NCBI RefSeq assembly: GCF_029844725.1
Contig: NZ_JAOCKJ010000004.1
Location: forward strand, 124,001 to 188,000
DNA length: 64,000 nucleotides
Origin: Pantoea sp. GD03673
GTDB lineage: Bacteria > Pseudomonadota > Gammaproteobacteria > Enterobacterales > Enterobacteriaceae
Reading direction: 5' to 3'
The stretch's first letter is position 1; each line of letters opens with the position of its first letter. Positions 10,241 through 20,630 of this stretch are shown piece by piece. The translations under genes were made by a program, and so were the position numbers. Below the pieces are notes generated by a model. It was not told the origin of the DNA, did no database searches, and saw only the letters and a list, made by a program, of their open reading frames with translations.

Positions 10241-10957
10241 TTAAGCGCCGCGCTGCAGCAGCATCGACTTGATATGGCCGATGGCGCGCGTCGGGTTCAG
10301 CCCTTTAGGACATACGCTCACACAGTTCATGATGCTATGGCAGCGGAATACACTGAAAGCATCATTCAGATTGTCGAGACGCGACGCAGTTTCGGTGTCG
10401 CGGCTGTCAATCAGGAAACGGTAGGCAGCCAGCAGGCCAGCAGGACCGATGAACTTCTCAGGGTTCCACCAGAATGATGGGCATGAGGTTGAGCAGCAGG
10501 CACAGAGAATACACTCATAAAGCCCATCCAGGTGCTCGCGTTCATCCGGTGACTGCAGATGCTCACGTGCTGGCGGATTTTCCCCATTATTCAACAGGAA
10601 AGGCTTAATTTTCTCATACTGCGCATAAAACTGGCTCATGTCTACGACCAGGTCACGCACAACCGGTAAACCTGGCAATGGACGGATAACAATTTTCTGT
10701 TTTCCGTTGCCCAGGGCCGATACCGGCGTAATGCAGGCCAGGCCGTTTTTACCGTTCATGTTCAGGCCATCAGAACCGCAGACGCCTTCACGACAGGAGC
10801 GACGAAACGCCAGCGTCGGATCTTTCTCTTTCAGGCGAATCAGCGCGTCCAGCAGCATCATGTCGCGACCATCTTCCGATTCCAGGGTGTAATCCTGCAT
10901 GCGCGGTTTGTCGTCGACGTCTGGATTGTAGCGATAAATTGAAAACTCGAGTCTCAT
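10241..10957 (-). CDS. sdhB: Succinate dehydrogenase iron-sulfur subunit
   Basis: A 238-residue peripheral subunit that passes electrons from FAD in SdhA to ubiquinone through three Fe-S clusters. The 2Fe-2S ligands lie in CREGVCGSDG...LAC (near 55-75). The 4Fe-4S and 3Fe-4S ligands lie in CILCACCSTSC (near 149) and CHSIMNCVSVCPKG (near 206). Two Met codons stand in tandem; the second (used here) has the better spacing from GGAG and gives the E. coli length. It is 14 bases after sdhA. Confidence 0.97.
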   Translation of the reverse strand: MRLEFSIYRYNPDVDDKPRMQDYTLESEDGRDMMLLDALIRLKEKDPTLAFRRSCREGVCGSDGLNMNGKNGLACITPVSALGNGKQKIVIRPLPGLPVVRDLVVDMSQFYAQYEKIKPFLLNNGENPPAREHLQSPDEREHLDGLYECILCACCSTSCPSFWWNPEKFIGPAGLLAAYRFLIDSRDTETASRLDNLNDAFSVFRCHSIMNCVSVCPKGLNPTRAIGHIKSMLLQRGA

Positions 10958-10971
10958 CATCGTCTCCGGAA

Positions 10972-12738
10972 TTAGTAGGTGCGCACTTTCGGCGGGAAGG
11001 CCGCGCGCAGTTTCGGCTGCATGTTCACCTCACGGCGGGTCATGCTTTCGGTTTCCGGGACATAAAGACTGTGGCACAGCCAGTTTTCATCATCACGATC
11101 CGGGAAGTCGAAGCGACTGTGCGCACCGCGGCTCTCGGTGCGATAGTTAGCCGCTACCGCCGTGGCAAAGGCCGTCTCCATCAGGTTATCCAGTTCCAGA
11201 CACTCAATACGCTGGGTGTTGAAATCCGGTGAGCGGTCATCCAGACGCGCTGATTTCAGGCGCTGGCGAATCTCTTTCAGCTCTTCCAGACCCTGCGCCA
11301 TTGCATCGCCTTCGCGGAATACAGAGAAGTTGTTCTGCATGCAGCGTTGCAGTGCTTTGCGAATCTCAACCGGGTCTTCACCGGTGGTGTTGTTTTCCCA
11401 GCGGTTGAAGCGCGCCATCGCCACAGCGATCTCATCTTCGGTGGCATCACGCAGGTCGCCCTGCTCCTGAATGCTCTCCAGCAGATGCAGACCTGCTGCG
11501 CGGCCAAAGACCACCAGGTCAAGCAGTGAGTTACCGCCCAGACGGTTAGCACCGTGGACCGATACACAGGCAATTTCGCCGACGGCGAACAGGCCAGGAA
11601 TCACCACATCTTCACCCTGCTCATTCACACGCAGTGCCTGACCCGTTACTTTGGTCGGAATACCGCCCATCATATAGTGACAGGTCGGGATAACCGGAAT
11701 AGGTTCTTTGATCGGATCGGCGTGGGCAAAGGTGCGTGACAGTTCAAGGATGCCTGGCAGACGTGACTCAAGCACATCTTTACCCAGGTGATCCAGTTTC
11801 AGCTTAATGTGCGGACCCCACGGACCGTCACAGCCGCGACCTTCACGAATTTCGATCATCATCGAGCGCGCAACCACGTCGCGGCCCGCCAGATCTTTAG
11901 CGTTCGGCGCGTAACGCTCCATGAAGCGTTCGCCATGTTTGTTCAGCAGATAGCCGCCTTCACCACGGCAGCCTTCGGTAACCAGTACGCCCGCACCGGC
12001 GATACCGGTTGGGTGGAACTGCCACATCTCCATATCCTGCACCGGCACGCCCGCACGCAGCGCCATACCGACACCGTCACCGGTGTTGATGTGGGCGTTG
12101 GTGGTGGACTGGTAGATACGGCCCGCGCCGCCGGTTGCCAGAATCGTCGCTTTCGCTTTGAAGTAGACGGTTTCACCGGTTTCGATGCAGATAGCGGTAC
12201 AACCGACCACCGCACCATCGGCGTTTTTCACCAGATCCAGCGCGTACCACTCAGAGAAGATAGTGGTTTTGTTTTTCAGGTTCTGCTGATAAAGGGTGTG
12301 CAACAGGGCGTGACCGGTACGGTCAGCAGCCGCTGCTGTACGTGCCGCCTGCTCGCCGCCGAAATTCTTCGACTGACCACCAAACGGACGCTGATAGACA
12401 CGACCATCATCCAGACGCGAGAACGGCAGGCCCATGTGTTCCAGTTCCAGAATCGCTTCCGGGCCGGTTTTGCACATATATTCAATCGCGTCCTGGTCAC
12501 CGATGTAGTCGGAACCTTTGACGGTGTCGTACATATGCCATTCCCAGTTATCTTCATGGGTATTACCCAGCGCAACGGTAATACCGCCCTGCGCAGATAC
12601 GGTGTGGGAACGGGTCGGGAAAACTTTCGACAACAGGGCACAGCTCTGGCCGGCCTGGGAGATTTGCAGTGCGGCCCGCATTCCTGCGCCACCTGCGCCG
12701 ATCACCACGGCATCAAACTCTCTGATTGGCAAACTCAT
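10972..12738 (-). CDS. sdhA: Succinate dehydrogenase flavoprotein subunit
   Basis: A 588-residue catalytic subunit that oxidises succinate to fumarate. The N-terminal FAD fold [11 protein letters not shown] is at residue 14. His45 in [10 protein letters not shown] is the covalent FAD attachment residue. The block [21 protein letters not shown] near 242 belongs to the substrate site. It abuts sdhD with no spacing. Length equals the E. coli protein. Confidence 0.98.
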   Translation of the reverse strand: MSLPIREFDAVVIGAGGAGMRAALQISQAGQSCALLSKVFPTRSHTVSAQGGITVALGNTHEDNWEWHMYDTVKGSDYIGDQDAIEYMCKTGPEAILELEHMGLPFSRLDDGRVYQRPFGGQSKNFGGEQAARTAAAADRTGHALLHTLYQQNLKNKTTIFSEWYALDLVKNADGAVVGCTAICIETGETVYFKAKATILATGGAGRIYQSTTNAHINTGDGVGMALRAGVPVQDMEMWQFHPTGIAGAGVLVTEGCRGEGGYLLNKHGERFMERYAPNAKDLAGRDVVARSMMIEIREGRGCDGPWGPHIKLKLDHLGKDVLESRLPGILELSRTFAHADPIKEPIPVIPTCHYMMGGIPTKVTGQALRVNEQGEDVVIPGLFAVGEIACVSVHGANRLGGNSLLDLVVFGRAAGLHLLESIQEQGDLRDATEDEIAVAMARFNRWENNTTGEDPVEIRKALQRCMQNNFSVFREGDAMAQGLEELKEIRQRLKSARLDDRSPDFNTQRIECLELDNLMETAFATAVAANYRTESRGAHSRFDFPDRDDENWLCHSLYVPETESMTRREVNMQPKLRAAFPPKVRTY

Positions 12739-13086
12739 TTACACACCCCACACCACAACAAATCCATAAATCGCATACCACAACAGTGCCACGACAATCA
12801 CAAACTGCAACAACAGGCGGGTTGGCAGTGATTTAACGTAGTCGGTTAACACCTGCCACATGCCGATCCAGCCGTGAATCAGGATGGAGAACAGCGTCAG
12901 CAGCGTGAACACTTTTGTGAATGCGGAAGCGAAGAAGCCACGCCACAGGTCATAAGTCAGCGTGTCTGTCATCACCACGAAACCGAGGATGTAGACGATG
13001 TAGAGCGTAATGAGAATTGCAGTTGCACGCAGCAGCAGCCAGTCCTGAATGCCGTTGCGACCCAACGCGGATGCATTGCTTACCAT
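12739..13086 (-). CDS. sdhD: Succinate dehydrogenase membrane anchor subunit
   Basis: A 115-residue subunit with three transmembrane helices that binds haem b and ubiquinone with SdhC. Family blocks are [12 protein letters not shown] at the start and [18 protein letters not shown] near 67, with the haem-ligand His. It overlaps the sdhC end by 7 bases and abuts sdhA. Confidence 0.97.
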   Translation of the reverse strand: MVSNASALGRNGIQDWLLLRATAILITLYIVYILGFVVMTDTLTYDLWRGFFASAFTKVFTLLTLFSILIHGWIGMWQVLTDYVKSLPTRLLLQFVIVVALLWYAIYGFVVVWGV

Positions 13087-13469
13087 ACGAGGACTCCCGC
13101 CAGAATTGCCAGCACGACAGTGATCACAAAAGTCATATGAGCAGAACGCTTACCAACCTGCAGCGTTTCAGCCAGATAACCAAAATCCATCAACATATGA
13201 CGAATCCCGCTCACCGCGTGATAGGCCAGCGCGGTTAAGATGCCCCACATAATGAACTTCGCGAAGAAGCCATCCATGATGGACGCAGCGTGCTGGAAAC
13301 CTTCAGGAGAAGAGAGAGAGAGACCGAGCAGCCACAGCAGGATGCCAATGGCAACCAGGGTGATTACGCCGGAGACGCGGTGAAGAATGGACGATATTGC
13401 AGTAACGGGAAACCGGATCGTCGAGAGATCCAAGTTGACAGGTCTTTGTTTTTTCACGGTTTTGCCCAC
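13080..13469 (-). CDS. sdhC: Succinate dehydrogenase cytochrome b556 subunit
   Basis: A 129-residue anchor subunit with three transmembrane helices and the haem-ligand block [15 protein letters not shown] near 82. The open frame extends further upstream, but GTG at 13467-13469 gives [15 protein letters not shown], which matches the start and length of the E. coli protein and has AAGAG just before it. SdhC heads the sdhCDAB-sucABCD operon. A promoter with consensus spacing lies 160-190 bases upstream. Confidence 0.93.
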   Translation of the reverse strand: MGKTVKKQRPVNLDLSTIRFPVTAISSILHRVSGVITLVAIGILLWLLGLSLSSPEGFQHAASIMDGFFAKFIMWGILTALAYHAVSGIRHMLMDFGYLAETLQVGKRSAHMTFVITVVLAILAGVLVW

Positions 13470-13631
13470 ACAGCTCTTTTTTATTTTGCTTCCTCCGGAC
13501 CTGAGGCGGAGTCTAATCACAACGCGTGGCAGACTTTAACCGTCACCAAAAAAGCAACATCCAGTGTTAATTGACGCGGTAGTAAACGCTGGGTGGCTCC
13601 TGGTGTCAGGGTGTTCCGGAGACCTGCCTGG

Positions 13632-13660
13632 AGTATAGGAGGATCACATTCTGATTACAA
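13632..13660 (-). promoter_or_regulatory. Candidate sdhC sigma-70 promoter
   Basis: On the minus strand, TTGTAA (-35) is followed by a 17-base spacer and TATACT (-10). Predicted start near 13625 gives a leader of about 155 bases to the sdhC GTG. Confidence 0.65.
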
Positions 13661-13747
13661 TTCCCCTACAAACTCTTTGGTATATTTTAGGTGGAACAGT
13701 GATCATACTCACGATTTTCACAATTGATACAATTTTAATTATCTGAT

Positions 13748-13776
13748 TTGACAATAGTTCAACAATTCAGTTACAA
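13748..13776 (+). promoter_or_regulatory. Candidate gltA promoter
   Basis: A perfect TTGACA (13748-13753) is followed by 17 bases and the weak -10 TTACAA (13771-13776). A weak -10 would suit a regulated promoter. The leader to gltA would be about 320 bases. Confidence 0.45.
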
Positions 13777-14102
13777 ACTAAGCCTGTAAATTCCTATGAT
13801 GCACAAAAGTTATGGGGATACACTTTCCCCTAAGCGCAAGTTATGTAACATTGCGAAGATGAGCTTTAAAAAGCATCAGGTTATTGGTTACCAAGAAGTT
13901 ATGTCCTGACCGGATCTTTAACAACCGCGATATGCAGCATGTCCATGGCTCACCGGTTCCCGCTGGGAACGCGCCGCTCACTCTGTACCCTGCACCCGCT
14001 TTATTCCCGCAGAGTGATACCGTGTAGTTTTGCCAACCGCAACATGAACGCGTTTCAGGTGTCTAAAGATCCTTACCTACATAAGGCGCTATGGAGACGA
14101 AA

Positions 14103-15386
14103 ATGACAGATAAAAAAGTAACGCTAACCCTGCAAGATGGAACATCTGTTGAACTGGACGTGCTGAAAGGTACGCTGGGCCAGGATGTGGTTGATGTCCG
14201 TGCTCTGGGTTCAACTGGCCTGTTCACCTTCGATCCCGGTTTTACGTCTACTGCGTCCTGCGAATCTGCAATCACCTTCATCGATGGTGATGAAGGTATT
14301 CTGCTGCACCGTGGTTTCCCGATTTCCCAGCTGGCGACCCACTCTAATTATCTGGAAGTCTGTTACATCCTGCTGAACGGCGAAGCGCCAGATCAGAAGC
14401 AGTTTGATGAGTTCCGTACCACCGTTACCCGCCACACCATGATTCATGAGCAGATTACCCGCCTGTTCCACGGCTTCCGTCGTGATTCGCATCCGATGGC
14501 GGTAATGTGCGGTGTTACTGGCGCACTGGCTGCGTTTTACCACGATTCACTGGATGTAAACATTGAGCGTCACCGCGAAATCGCGGCATTCCGTCTGCTC
14601 TCTAAAATGCCGACGATGGCAGCGATGTGTTACAAATATTCCATCGGTCAGCCGTTTGTTTATCCACGCAACGACCTTTCCTATGCCGGTAACTTCCTGC
14701 ACATGATGTTTGCCACACCGTGTGAAGAGTACAAAGTGAACCCGATTCTGGAACGCGCCATGGACCGCATCCTGATCCTTCATGCTGACCATGAGCAGAA
14801 CGCCTCTACCTCTACCGTTCGTACCGCAGGCTCAAGCGGCGCGAACCCGTTTGCCTGTATCGCCGCCGGGATCGCCTCCCTGTGGGGACCGGCGCACGGC
14901 GGTGCTAACGAAGCGACTCTGCGTATGCTGGAAGAGATCAGCACCGTTGAACACATTCCGGAATTTGTTAAACGCGCCAAAGACAAGAATGACTCCTTCC
15001 GTCTGATGGGCTTTGGTCACCGTGTTTACAAAAACTACGATCCCCGTGCGACCGTGATGCGCGACACCTGCCATGAAGTACTGAATGAGCTGGGTATGAA
15101 GGATGACCTGCTGGAAGTGGCCATGGAGCTGGAACACATTGCGCTGAACGACCCGTACTTCATTGAGCGTAAACTCTATCCAAACGTGGACTTCTACTCC
15201 GGTATCATTCTGAAAGCGATGGGGATTCCCTCCTCCATGTTTACGGTTATTTTCGCGATGGCCCGTACCGTTGGCTGGATTGCACACTGGAAAGAGATGC
15301 ACGACGAAGGCATGAAGATCGCCCGTCCGCGCCAGCTCTACACCGGTTATACCGAGCGCGAGTTCAGCTCACAGCTGAAGAAGTAA
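14103..15386 (+). CDS. gltA: Type II citrate synthase
   Basis: A 427-residue enzyme that condenses oxaloacetate and acetyl-CoA to citrate. Catalytic-region blocks are [14 protein letters not shown] (near 228), [10 protein letters not shown] (near 263) and [14 protein letters not shown] (near 303). The start ATG at 14103 follows GGAG with good spacing and gives the E. coli length; an in-frame ATG 12 bases earlier is less likely. A short hairpin (15399-15418) and a repeat element follow. Confidence 0.98.
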   Translation: MTDKKVTLTLQDGTSVELDVLKGTLGQDVVDVRALGSTGLFTFDPGFTSTASCESAITFIDGDEGILLHRGFPISQLATHSNYLEVCYILLNGEAPDQKQFDEFRTTVTRHTMIHEQITRLFHGFRRDSHPMAVMCGVTGALAAFYHDSLDVNIERHREIAAFRLLSKMPTMAAMCYKYSIGQPFVYPRNDLSYAGNFLHMMFATPCEEYKVNPILERAMDRILILHADHEQNASTSTVRTAGSSGANPFACIAAGIASLWGPAHGGANEATLRMLEEISTVEHIPEFVKRAKDKNDSFRLMGFGHRVYKNYDPRATVMRDTCHEVLNELGMKDDLLEVAMELEHIALNDPYFIERKLYPNVDFYSGIILKAMGIPSSMFTVIFAMARTVGWIAHWKEMHDEGMKIARPRQLYTGYTEREFSSQLKK

Positions 15387-15721
15387 GATTTGATGGATAG
15401 CGGAGAGGGATTTCCGCTCAGCCAGTTGATAAGCCTGCATACGGGTGAATCTGGCCGCAACGAATAAGTTCAACGCGCAGGAAACACGGTCAGAAGAGGA
15501 AAGCGTCCCGCGCCAGGGAAAAAAACGCCGGAAGCGTTTTTGAACAACGCAACGCGTTGGCCCGGCAACGGCGCACCTCAGGGAAGAGGTGCGTAATCGC
15601 GCGGGCCGGGCATGTCATGGACTGGCCTTAGCGTCTTTCCGATCTGACCGTGTTTCCTGAGCAGGCCCGGTCTTACAGCTGCCTGTTTCTACCCTCACCC
15701 GCTTTTAACTTCATGCCCTTT
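15387..15721. other. gltA-nei gene-free stretch
   Basis: The 335 bases between the convergent gltA and nei genes hold a hairpin (AGCGGA...TCCGCT, 15399-15418) that could end gltA, then almost entirely a repeat copy (15419-15685). No coding frame is supported. Confidence 0.8.
15419..15685 (+). repeat. Dispersed intergenic repeat, copy A (full-length form)
   Basis: About 267 bases. The ends are imperfect inverted repeats (CAGCCAGTTGATAAGCC at the left, GGTCTTACAGCTGCCTG at the right). Inside is a perfect 15-base inverted repeat at 15479-15493 and 15644-15658 (AGGAAACACGGTCAG). The centre carries terminator-like AAACGC-CGGAA-GCGTTT (about 15520-15541). Similar sequence recurs at 25906-26118 and 50170-50322. 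It encodes no protein. It starts immediately after a hairpin. Confidence 0.8.
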
Positions 15722-16510
15722 CTATCTCTGACAGCCCGGACACCAGTAAAAAGGCCGTGACGATAGCGTGCCCTTTTCAATCACTGTTCCGCAGCGCCGG
15801 CATTTTTTGCCCTGCCGATGAAATACCTCAAACTGAAACGCCGCTTCTTCATGATATTTCTTCATGGTGCCCCGCATCCGATAGGCGTGGCGCGGCACCG
15901 AGAGCAGCGCCTCGCTGAAAGCAGTCAGCTGGTCTTCACTGAGATCCTGCGCCCGATGCTGCGGCAGCAGTTGCGCCAGCCAGAGAATTTCAGCGCGCAG
16001 ATAGTTTCCCAGCCCGGCCAGAAAAGCCTGGTCCAGCAGCAGACCACTGAACTGACGTCGCCGGAAACGCGGTGACAGCAGCCGCTCTTTCACCTCGTCC
16101 ACGTTCAGCGCACTGTTCAGCACATCCGGCCCGATGCGGGTAAGAAACGGATGTGCCGCCAGCGTATCCGCATTAAGCAGTTCAATATCTGAGGCACTGT
16201 AGAGCAGAATCGCTTTACCCGCCGTCGCCAGCCGTACCCGCAACTGTCGCGTGGTATTGAGTTCAGTATCCGGTTTCACAATGCGCCAGACACCATAAAG
16301 CTGGTTGTGACTGTAGAGCGTCAGGCCATTGCTGAAATGTGTCAGCAGCGCTTTACCCCGCGTCTCAATCGCCTGCACCTGCTCACCAATCAGAGAAGGT
16401 TCATAAGTTTTAAGCTGAGGAAACGCGAACCACGCTTCCGTTAACGGCTGCCCCACAATGGCGGCTTCAAGTTTATCCGCCACACGGCGAATTTCCGGTC
16501 CTTCAGGCAT
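15722..16510 (-). CDS. nei: Endonuclease VIII (DNA glycosylase/AP lyase)
   Basis: A 262-residue base-excision repair enzyme that removes oxidised pyrimidines. The N-terminus MPEGPEIRR provides the catalytic proline (after Met removal) and glutamate. The C-terminus holds the zinc finger CRRCG...CPGCQR (near 237-261). It lies 11 bases after pcp and ends the minus-strand run of pyroglutamate genes, the same relative place as in E. coli, where nei follows pxpA. Confidence 0.96.
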   Translation of the reverse strand: MPEGPEIRRVADKLEAAIVGQPLTEAWFAFPQLKTYEPSLIGEQVQAIETRGKALLTHFSNGLTLYSHNQLYGVWRIVKPDTELNTTRQLRVRLATAGKAILLYSASDIELLNADTLAAHPFLTRIGPDVLNSALNVDEVKERLLSPRFRRRQFSGLLLDQAFLAGLGNYLRAEILWLAQLLPQHRAQDLSEDQLTAFSEALLSVPRHAYRMRGTMKKYHEEAAFQFEVFHRQGKKCRRCGTVIEKGTLSSRPFYWCPGCQR

Positions 16511-16521
16511 CGTACATCCTC

Positions 16522-17169
16522 TTAATGGGTAGCGCCGCCAGCCTGTTTAATATCGTCGCCGGTCTCCAGCGTGACTTTTACCGCGATCTCCAGCGCCTGA
16601 ATAATGGTCTCCACCGCCATGCTCGGCGCGCCGGGATGCAGCGCCGCCTGGGCAGGCAGATAAGGAATATGGATAAAGCCACCCCGTGCCGCACTGCCCT
16701 GCTGCTCAAGCCAGTGCAGCAGACCATACATCACGCGGTTACAGGTAAAGGTGCCTGCCGTTTGTGATACCGACGCGGGGATTCCCGCGTCGCGCACTGC
16801 TGCCACAATCGCTTTGATGGGCAAACGGGAAAAATAGGCAGCCGGGCCGCCCGGAACAACCGGTTCATCGACCGGCTGTTGACCGGCGTTGTCCGGGATA
16901 CGGGCGTCATCAACATTAATCCCGATACGTTCAACGGTAATGTCGCTGCGCCCGCCCGCCTGCCCGACCGACAGCACCGCGTCCGGTTTGACCTCTTCCA
17001 GTGCCCGGTTCAGTACGTTGAGCACCTCACTGAACACCACGGGCAGCTGGCGGATAACTATCGTCGCCCCGCCAATCTGTTTACCTTCCAGCGCGCGTAC
17101 CGCTTCCCAGGAGGGATTAATCGTTTCACCGCCAAAAGGTTCAAAGGCGGTCATCAGGACAGTTTTCAT
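16522..17169 (-). CDS. pcp: Pyrrolidone-carboxylate peptidase (pyroglutamyl peptidase I)
   Basis: A 215-residue cytosolic cysteine peptidase (family C15) that removes N-terminal pyroglutamate (5-oxoproline) from peptides. Visible are [18 protein letters not shown] at the start, the catalytic Cys in [12 protein letters not shown] (near 143) and the catalytic His in [12 protein letters not shown] (near 166). It starts 6 bases after the DUF979 gene. Its product is the substrate of the PxpABC enzyme encoded upstream, so the cluster makes metabolic sense. Confidence 0.95.
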   Translation of the reverse strand: MKTVLMTAFEPFGGETINPSWEAVRALEGKQIGGATIVIRQLPVVFSEVLNVLNRALEEVKPDAVLSVGQAGGRSDITVERIGINVDDARIPDNAGQQPVDEPVVPGGPAAYFSRLPIKAIVAAVRDAGIPASVSQTAGTFTCNRVMYGLLHWLEQQGSAARGGFIHIPYLPAQAALHPGAPSMAVETIIQALEIAVKVTLETGDDIKQAGGATH

Positions 17170-17175
17170 GCAGCC

Positions 17176-18192
17176 TCACAGGAACATCAGGAAATAGAGC
17201 AGGAAAATGTTAACGATTAACAGTAGCACACCGGTCGGGATCTGAGCCTTGATCACCGCATTGCGGTCGGGCAGCTCCAGCAGCGCCGCGGGAACAATGT
17301 TGAAGTTGGCCGCCATCGGCGTCATCAGTGTGCCGCAGTAACCGGAGAACATACCAATCGCCGCCATCACTGCCGGATTTCCACCGTGCTGCAATACCAG
17401 AATCGGAATCCCAACGCCTGCGGTAATAATCGGAAACGCGGCAAAGGCGTTACCCATGATCATGGTTAACAGCGCCATCCCGACGGCATAAACCGTTACC
17501 GCGACGAACCGGTTATCCACCGCCAGCCAGGTTTCGGTCAGATGGGAAATAGCGCCGCCTACGCCCGCACTGGTAAACAGCAGTCCGAGGGTGGCAAGGA
17601 TTTGCGGCAGGATAAAGGCCCAGCCAATCGAATCAAGCAGGCGACGGGTCTCCTGCATCGACTGGACTGCCTTTTCATGGGTGAGTTTTAGCGCCACCAG
17701 CCAGCCAGTTATGCAGCCGACCATCATTGAAAAGAGTGTCACCAGCGTTGCGTGATTACCGGGACCGAACACCGCATCCTGCAGACCAGGAATATGATTA
17801 AACGCCAGCACACCCACCACGGTCACGACCGGAATCGCCAGCGCAGGCAGAAACAGCTTATTGCGCAGACGCAGCGCACTGGCCTGCTTTTCTTCATCGC
17901 TGCGCTGATGATAGCGACCCAGCCGGACACCGCCAAACCCCGCAATCAGCGCCATCACCACTACAATGACGCCGATGCCAATGTGCAGCATACGTGTGCC
18001 CGCGGCATCTGACCCCATCCAGGCGCTCATCAGCTGCGTCGTCCAGTCACCGACCAGAAAAACCAGTCCGTATAAGGCCCAGAACAGCCCGGTGGTAAAG
18101 CGACGCGGATTGGCGCTGTCACGCCAGGAGAGGACAGCGACGACCAGCAGGATAATGCCTGCCAGCCACATCAGATATTGTTGCTGGAACAT
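17176..18192 (-). CDS. DUF979 family membrane protein, putative permease partner
   Basis: A 338-residue protein with about nine to ten hydrophobic segments. It belongs to the DUF979 family, whose members are encoded next to DUF969 and often pcp. Blocks such as IMGNAFAAFPIITAGVGIPIL (near 235) and MFSGYCGTLMTPMAANFNIVP (near 275) resemble re-entrant regions of ion-coupled carriers. Its start overlaps the DUF969 stop by one base (TAATG). A role in pyroglutamate or pyroglutamyl-peptide transport is inferred from neighbours only. Confidence 0.85.
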   Translation of the reverse strand: MFQQQYLMWLAGIILLVVAVLSWRDSANPRRFTTGLFWALYGLVFLVGDWTTQLMSAWMGSDAAGTRMLHIGIGVIVVVMALIAGFGGVRLGRYHQRSDEEKQASALRLRNKLFLPALAIPVVTVVGVLAFNHIPGLQDAVFGPGNHATLVTLFSMMVGCITGWLVALKLTHEKAVQSMQETRRLLDSIGWAFILPQILATLGLLFTSAGVGGAISHLTETWLAVDNRFVAVTVYAVGMALLTMIMGNAFAAFPIITAGVGIPILVLQHGGNPAVMAAIGMFSGYCGTLMTPMAANFNIVPAALLELPDRNAVIKAQIPTGVLLLIVNIFLLYFLMFL

Positions 18193-18920
18193 TACTGACC
18201 TCCTTTGGCTTTCAGCGCCTGATTGTTCAGCTGCTGCAACTCACGCGCCAGCTGACGATCCAGCCGCACCAGACGCGCCGAGTGGATCAGGAACGCGGCA
18301 ACAGCGGTCGGAATGCCCCACAGCGCAATATGCAGCGGTTCGGTCTGAATCCCGGCAGACTCCTGCATAAAGTTATGCATAAAGATAATCGCGCCAAATG
18401 CCACGAAGATATCCTCACCGAAGAAGAGGCCGACGTTATCGGTGGCTGCTGACATCGCACGCAGCCGATGGCGCAGTTCAGGTGAGATCCCGCCATAGCG
18501 GTTTTCCGTTGCGCCTTCTGCCATCGGAGCCAGCAGTGGACGCACCATCTGCGGATGCCCACCAAGGCTGGTTAAACCCAGCGCAGCGGTGATTTCACGC
18601 ACAAACAGGTAGACGATCAGCAGACGTCCGGCGGTGGCGGTTTTGATCTGAGCGATCCACGCCTGTGCCCGCTCCTTCAGCCCGTGACGCTCCAGCAGTC
18701 CAATGACCGCCAGCGGCAGCAGAAGGATCAGCGGCAGGTTACGGGTGTTAAGAAAACCGGCTCCGAGCTTTTCCAGAATATCGGCCAGCGGCATCATCGC
18801 CGCCAGACCGGTCACAAACCCGGCGACGATCACCACCAGTACCGGATTAAAACGTAAGACGAAGCCGACGACGATCGCGGCAATGCCCAGTAAAGGCCAG
18901 AGATTCACTGCACTTTCCAT
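18192..18920 (-). CDS. DUF969 family membrane protein, putative permease partner
   Basis: A 242-residue protein with about six hydrophobic segments. The family block REITAALGLTSLGGHPQMVRPL lies near 108. It is coupled with the DUF979 gene by a one-base overlap, so the two probably form one complex. It follows pxpA by 53 bases, and that gap contains a terminator-like hairpin. GGGAG lies at good distance before its ATG. Substrate unknown; 5-oxoproline is suggested by gene context. Confidence 0.85.
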   Translation of the reverse strand: MESAVNLWPLLGIAAIVVGFVLRFNPVLVVIVAGFVTGLAAMMPLADILEKLGAGFLNTRNLPLILLLPLAVIGLLERHGLKERAQAWIAQIKTATAGRLLIVYLFVREITAALGLTSLGGHPQMVRPLLAPMAEGATENRYGGISPELRHRLRAMSAATDNVGLFFGEDIFVAFGAIIFMHNFMQESAGIQTEPLHIALWGIPTAVAAFLIHSARLVRLDRQLARELQQLNNQALKAKGGQ

Positions 18921-18936
18921 GTATTTCTCCCAGAGT

Positions 18937-18962
18937 TAAAAAACCCGACATAAGCCGGGTTA
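18937..18962 (-). terminator. Terminator-like hairpin between pxpA and DUF969 genes
   Basis: Minus-strand stem AACCCG...CGGGTT is followed by TTTTAA. It sits inside the otherwise compact cluster, so it may attenuate read-through from pxpBCA into the membrane-protein genes. Confidence 0.75.
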
Positions 18963-18973
18963 AGCATTGTCTT

Positions 18974-19711
18974 TCAGGCGCTGGTGACACGGATTTGCTG
19001 AGCGGCAAACGCATCACACAACCGCTGTGCAAACTGCAGGGCGTGCGGGCCGTCACCATGTAAGCAGACGGTCTGCGCATTCACTGCCACCCATTCTCCC
19101 GTGATACTTTTTACTTTGCCCTGCTGTACCATCGCCAGCGTCTGATCGATAGCCTGCTGCTCATCGTCAATGAGCGCGCCCGGCTCGCTGCGCGGCACCA
19201 GCGCACCATTGCGGGTATAGCCACGATCGGCAAACACCTCTTCCCGCGTACGTAAGCCGTAATGTAATGCGGCACGTATCGATTCACTGTTCGCCAGCCC
19301 CACCACAATCAGCTGGCTGTCAACCGCCCTGATGGCGCGGGCAATGGCATCAGCCAGCACCGGATCAGCGGCAGCCTGGTTATAGAGCATGCCGTGCGGC
19401 TTAACGTGAACCAGCCGCGCACCTTCGCTCTCTGCCAGACTTTTCAGCGCGCCAATCTGGTAGATCATCTGGGCATAGACCGTTTCCGGCGGCAGCTGCA
19501 TGGCGCTGCGGCCAAAGTTCTCCCGATCGGGAAAAGCGGGATGTGCGCCGATGGCAACGCCGGATGCCTTCGCCCAGCGCACCGACTGCAGCATGGTCTG
19601 CGCATCCCCTGCGTGAAAGCCACAGGCGATGTTGGCGGAGCTCACCAGTTGCAGCAGCGCCTGATCGCTGGCACAGCCTTCGCCCAGGTCGGCGTTTAAA
19701 TCAATGTTCAT
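18974..19711 (-). CDS. pxpA: 5-oxoprolinase subunit PxpA (YbgL)
   Basis: A 245-residue LamB/YcsF-family protein, one of three subunits of the bacterial ATP-dependent 5-oxoprolinase that opens 5-oxoproline to glutamate. The family start [20 protein letters not shown] and the blocks [10 protein letters not shown] (near 28) and [11 protein letters not shown] (near 103) are intact. It overlaps pxpC by 11 bases. Confidence 0.96.
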   Translation of the reverse strand: MNIDLNADLGEGCASDQALLQLVSSANIACGFHAGDAQTMLQSVRWAKASGVAIGAHPAFPDRENFGRSAMQLPPETVYAQMIYQIGALKSLAESEGARLVHVKPHGMLYNQAAADPVLADAIARAIRAVDSQLIVVGLANSESIRAALHYGLRTREEVFADRGYTRNGALVPRSEPGALIDDEQQAIDQTLAMVQQGKVKSITGEWVAVNAQTVCLHGDGPHALQFAQRLCDAFAAQQIRVTSA

Positions 19712-20630
19712 TGAGTCCCCATTTCATCTGCTCCAGTGCGCGTTGCTGGTGCTGACGTGCCAGCATGGCTTCCGGTAACGTGCAGTGAATAAAGTGAATC
19801 GGTTCACCAAGGCGGATTTGCGCCAGGTGGTAGAGATCGGCTTCGATAACCGACGCGATGCGCGGATAGCCACCGGTGGTCTGGGCATCCGCCATCAGCA
19901 CGATGGGCTGCCCGTTCGGCGGCACCTGAATCACACCCGGCATCACGCCATGCGACAGCATCTCGCGCGGATGCTCGCGTTTCAGCTCACGCCCCTCCAG
20001 CCGGTATCCCATCCGGTTGCTTTGCGGGCTGAGTTTCCATGCGGTGCGCCAGAACGCCTGCTGCGCGTCGCGGCTGAACGCGTGATACTCCGGGCCCGGT
20101 AATGCGCGGATGCGGTTGCCCCACAGCAGTTGCCGCACCCCGACTTTTTGGTCGAACTGACGCGTCGGTTTACCCAGCGGGAGTTGATCGCCATCCTGTA
20201 AGGTGCGCCCGTGAAATCCGCCAAATTTTGCTTTCAGATCGGTGCTGGCAGAGCCAAGTACCAGGGGGATGTCAAAACCGCCCTGTACCGCCAGATAGCT
20301 GCGCATGCCGCGCTGCGGCATCGCCAGCGACAGCACCTGCCCGCGTTTCACCTGGGTACGCCAGCCCGTCCAGACGGGCTGACTGTCAAGCTGTGCCTGA
20401 CAGCCTGCGCCAGTTAGTGCGAACCAGCCGTCGCGGGTAAACTCCGCTTTGAACTGACCCAGAACCATTTCCAGCACGGCGCTGTCAGGCGCATTGCCCA
20501 CCAGCAGGTTAGCGGTGAACATCGCAGGATGATCCAGCACGCCACCGGGGCTGATGCCATACTGACGCAAACCGTAGCGGCCCGCGTCCTGAATCGTGGC
20601 GGCCAGTCCGGCTCGCAGAATATTTAACAT
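19701..20630 (-). CDS. pxpC: 5-oxoprolinase subunit PxpC (YbgK)
   Basis: A 309-residue protein of the carboxyltransferase/allophanate-hydrolase AHS2 family. Family blocks are [23 protein letters not shown] (residues 8-30) and YGLRQYG. With PxpA and PxpB it forms 5-oxoprolinase. It overlaps both neighbours (7 bases with pxpB, 11 with pxpA), which indicates translational coupling. Confidence 0.96.
   Translation of the reverse strand: MLNILRAGLAATIQDAGRYGLRQYGISPGGVLDHPAMFTANLLVGNAPDSAVLEMVLGQFKAEFTRDGWFALTGAGCQAQLDSQPVWTGWRTQVKRGQVLSLAMPQRGMRSYLAVQGGFDIPLVLGSASTDLKAKFGGFHGRTLQDGDQLPLGKPTRQFDQKVGVRQLLWGNRIRALPGPEYHAFSRDAQQAFWRTAWKLSPQSNRMGYRLEGRELKREHPREMLSHGVMPGVIQVPPNGQPIVLMADAQTTGGYPRIASVIEADLYHLAQIRLGEPIHFIHCTLPEAMLARQHQQRALEQMKWGLNEH

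Larger units (their letters stand above)
13470..14102. promoter_or_regulatory. Divergent sdhC-gltA control region
   Basis: A 633-base gene-free stretch between two divergent TCA genes, AT-rich in its middle. It holds the candidate sdhC promoter (13632-13660) and the candidate gltA promoter (13748-13776), plus leaders of roughly 155 and 320 bases. In E. coli this region binds ArcA and CRP and the sdhC leader is a target of small RNAs. I saw no unambiguous CRP palindrome here. Confidence 0.7.

Noticed and set aside
11788-12831. A 347-codon plus-strand frame opposite sdhA/sdhD
   Set aside because: Antisense shadow of sdhA in GC-rich codons; no start signal and no recognisable protein.
13470-13520. 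Longer sdhC from 13520
   Set aside because: The GTG at 13469 gives the usual length and sequence start; the extension would overlap the leader region.
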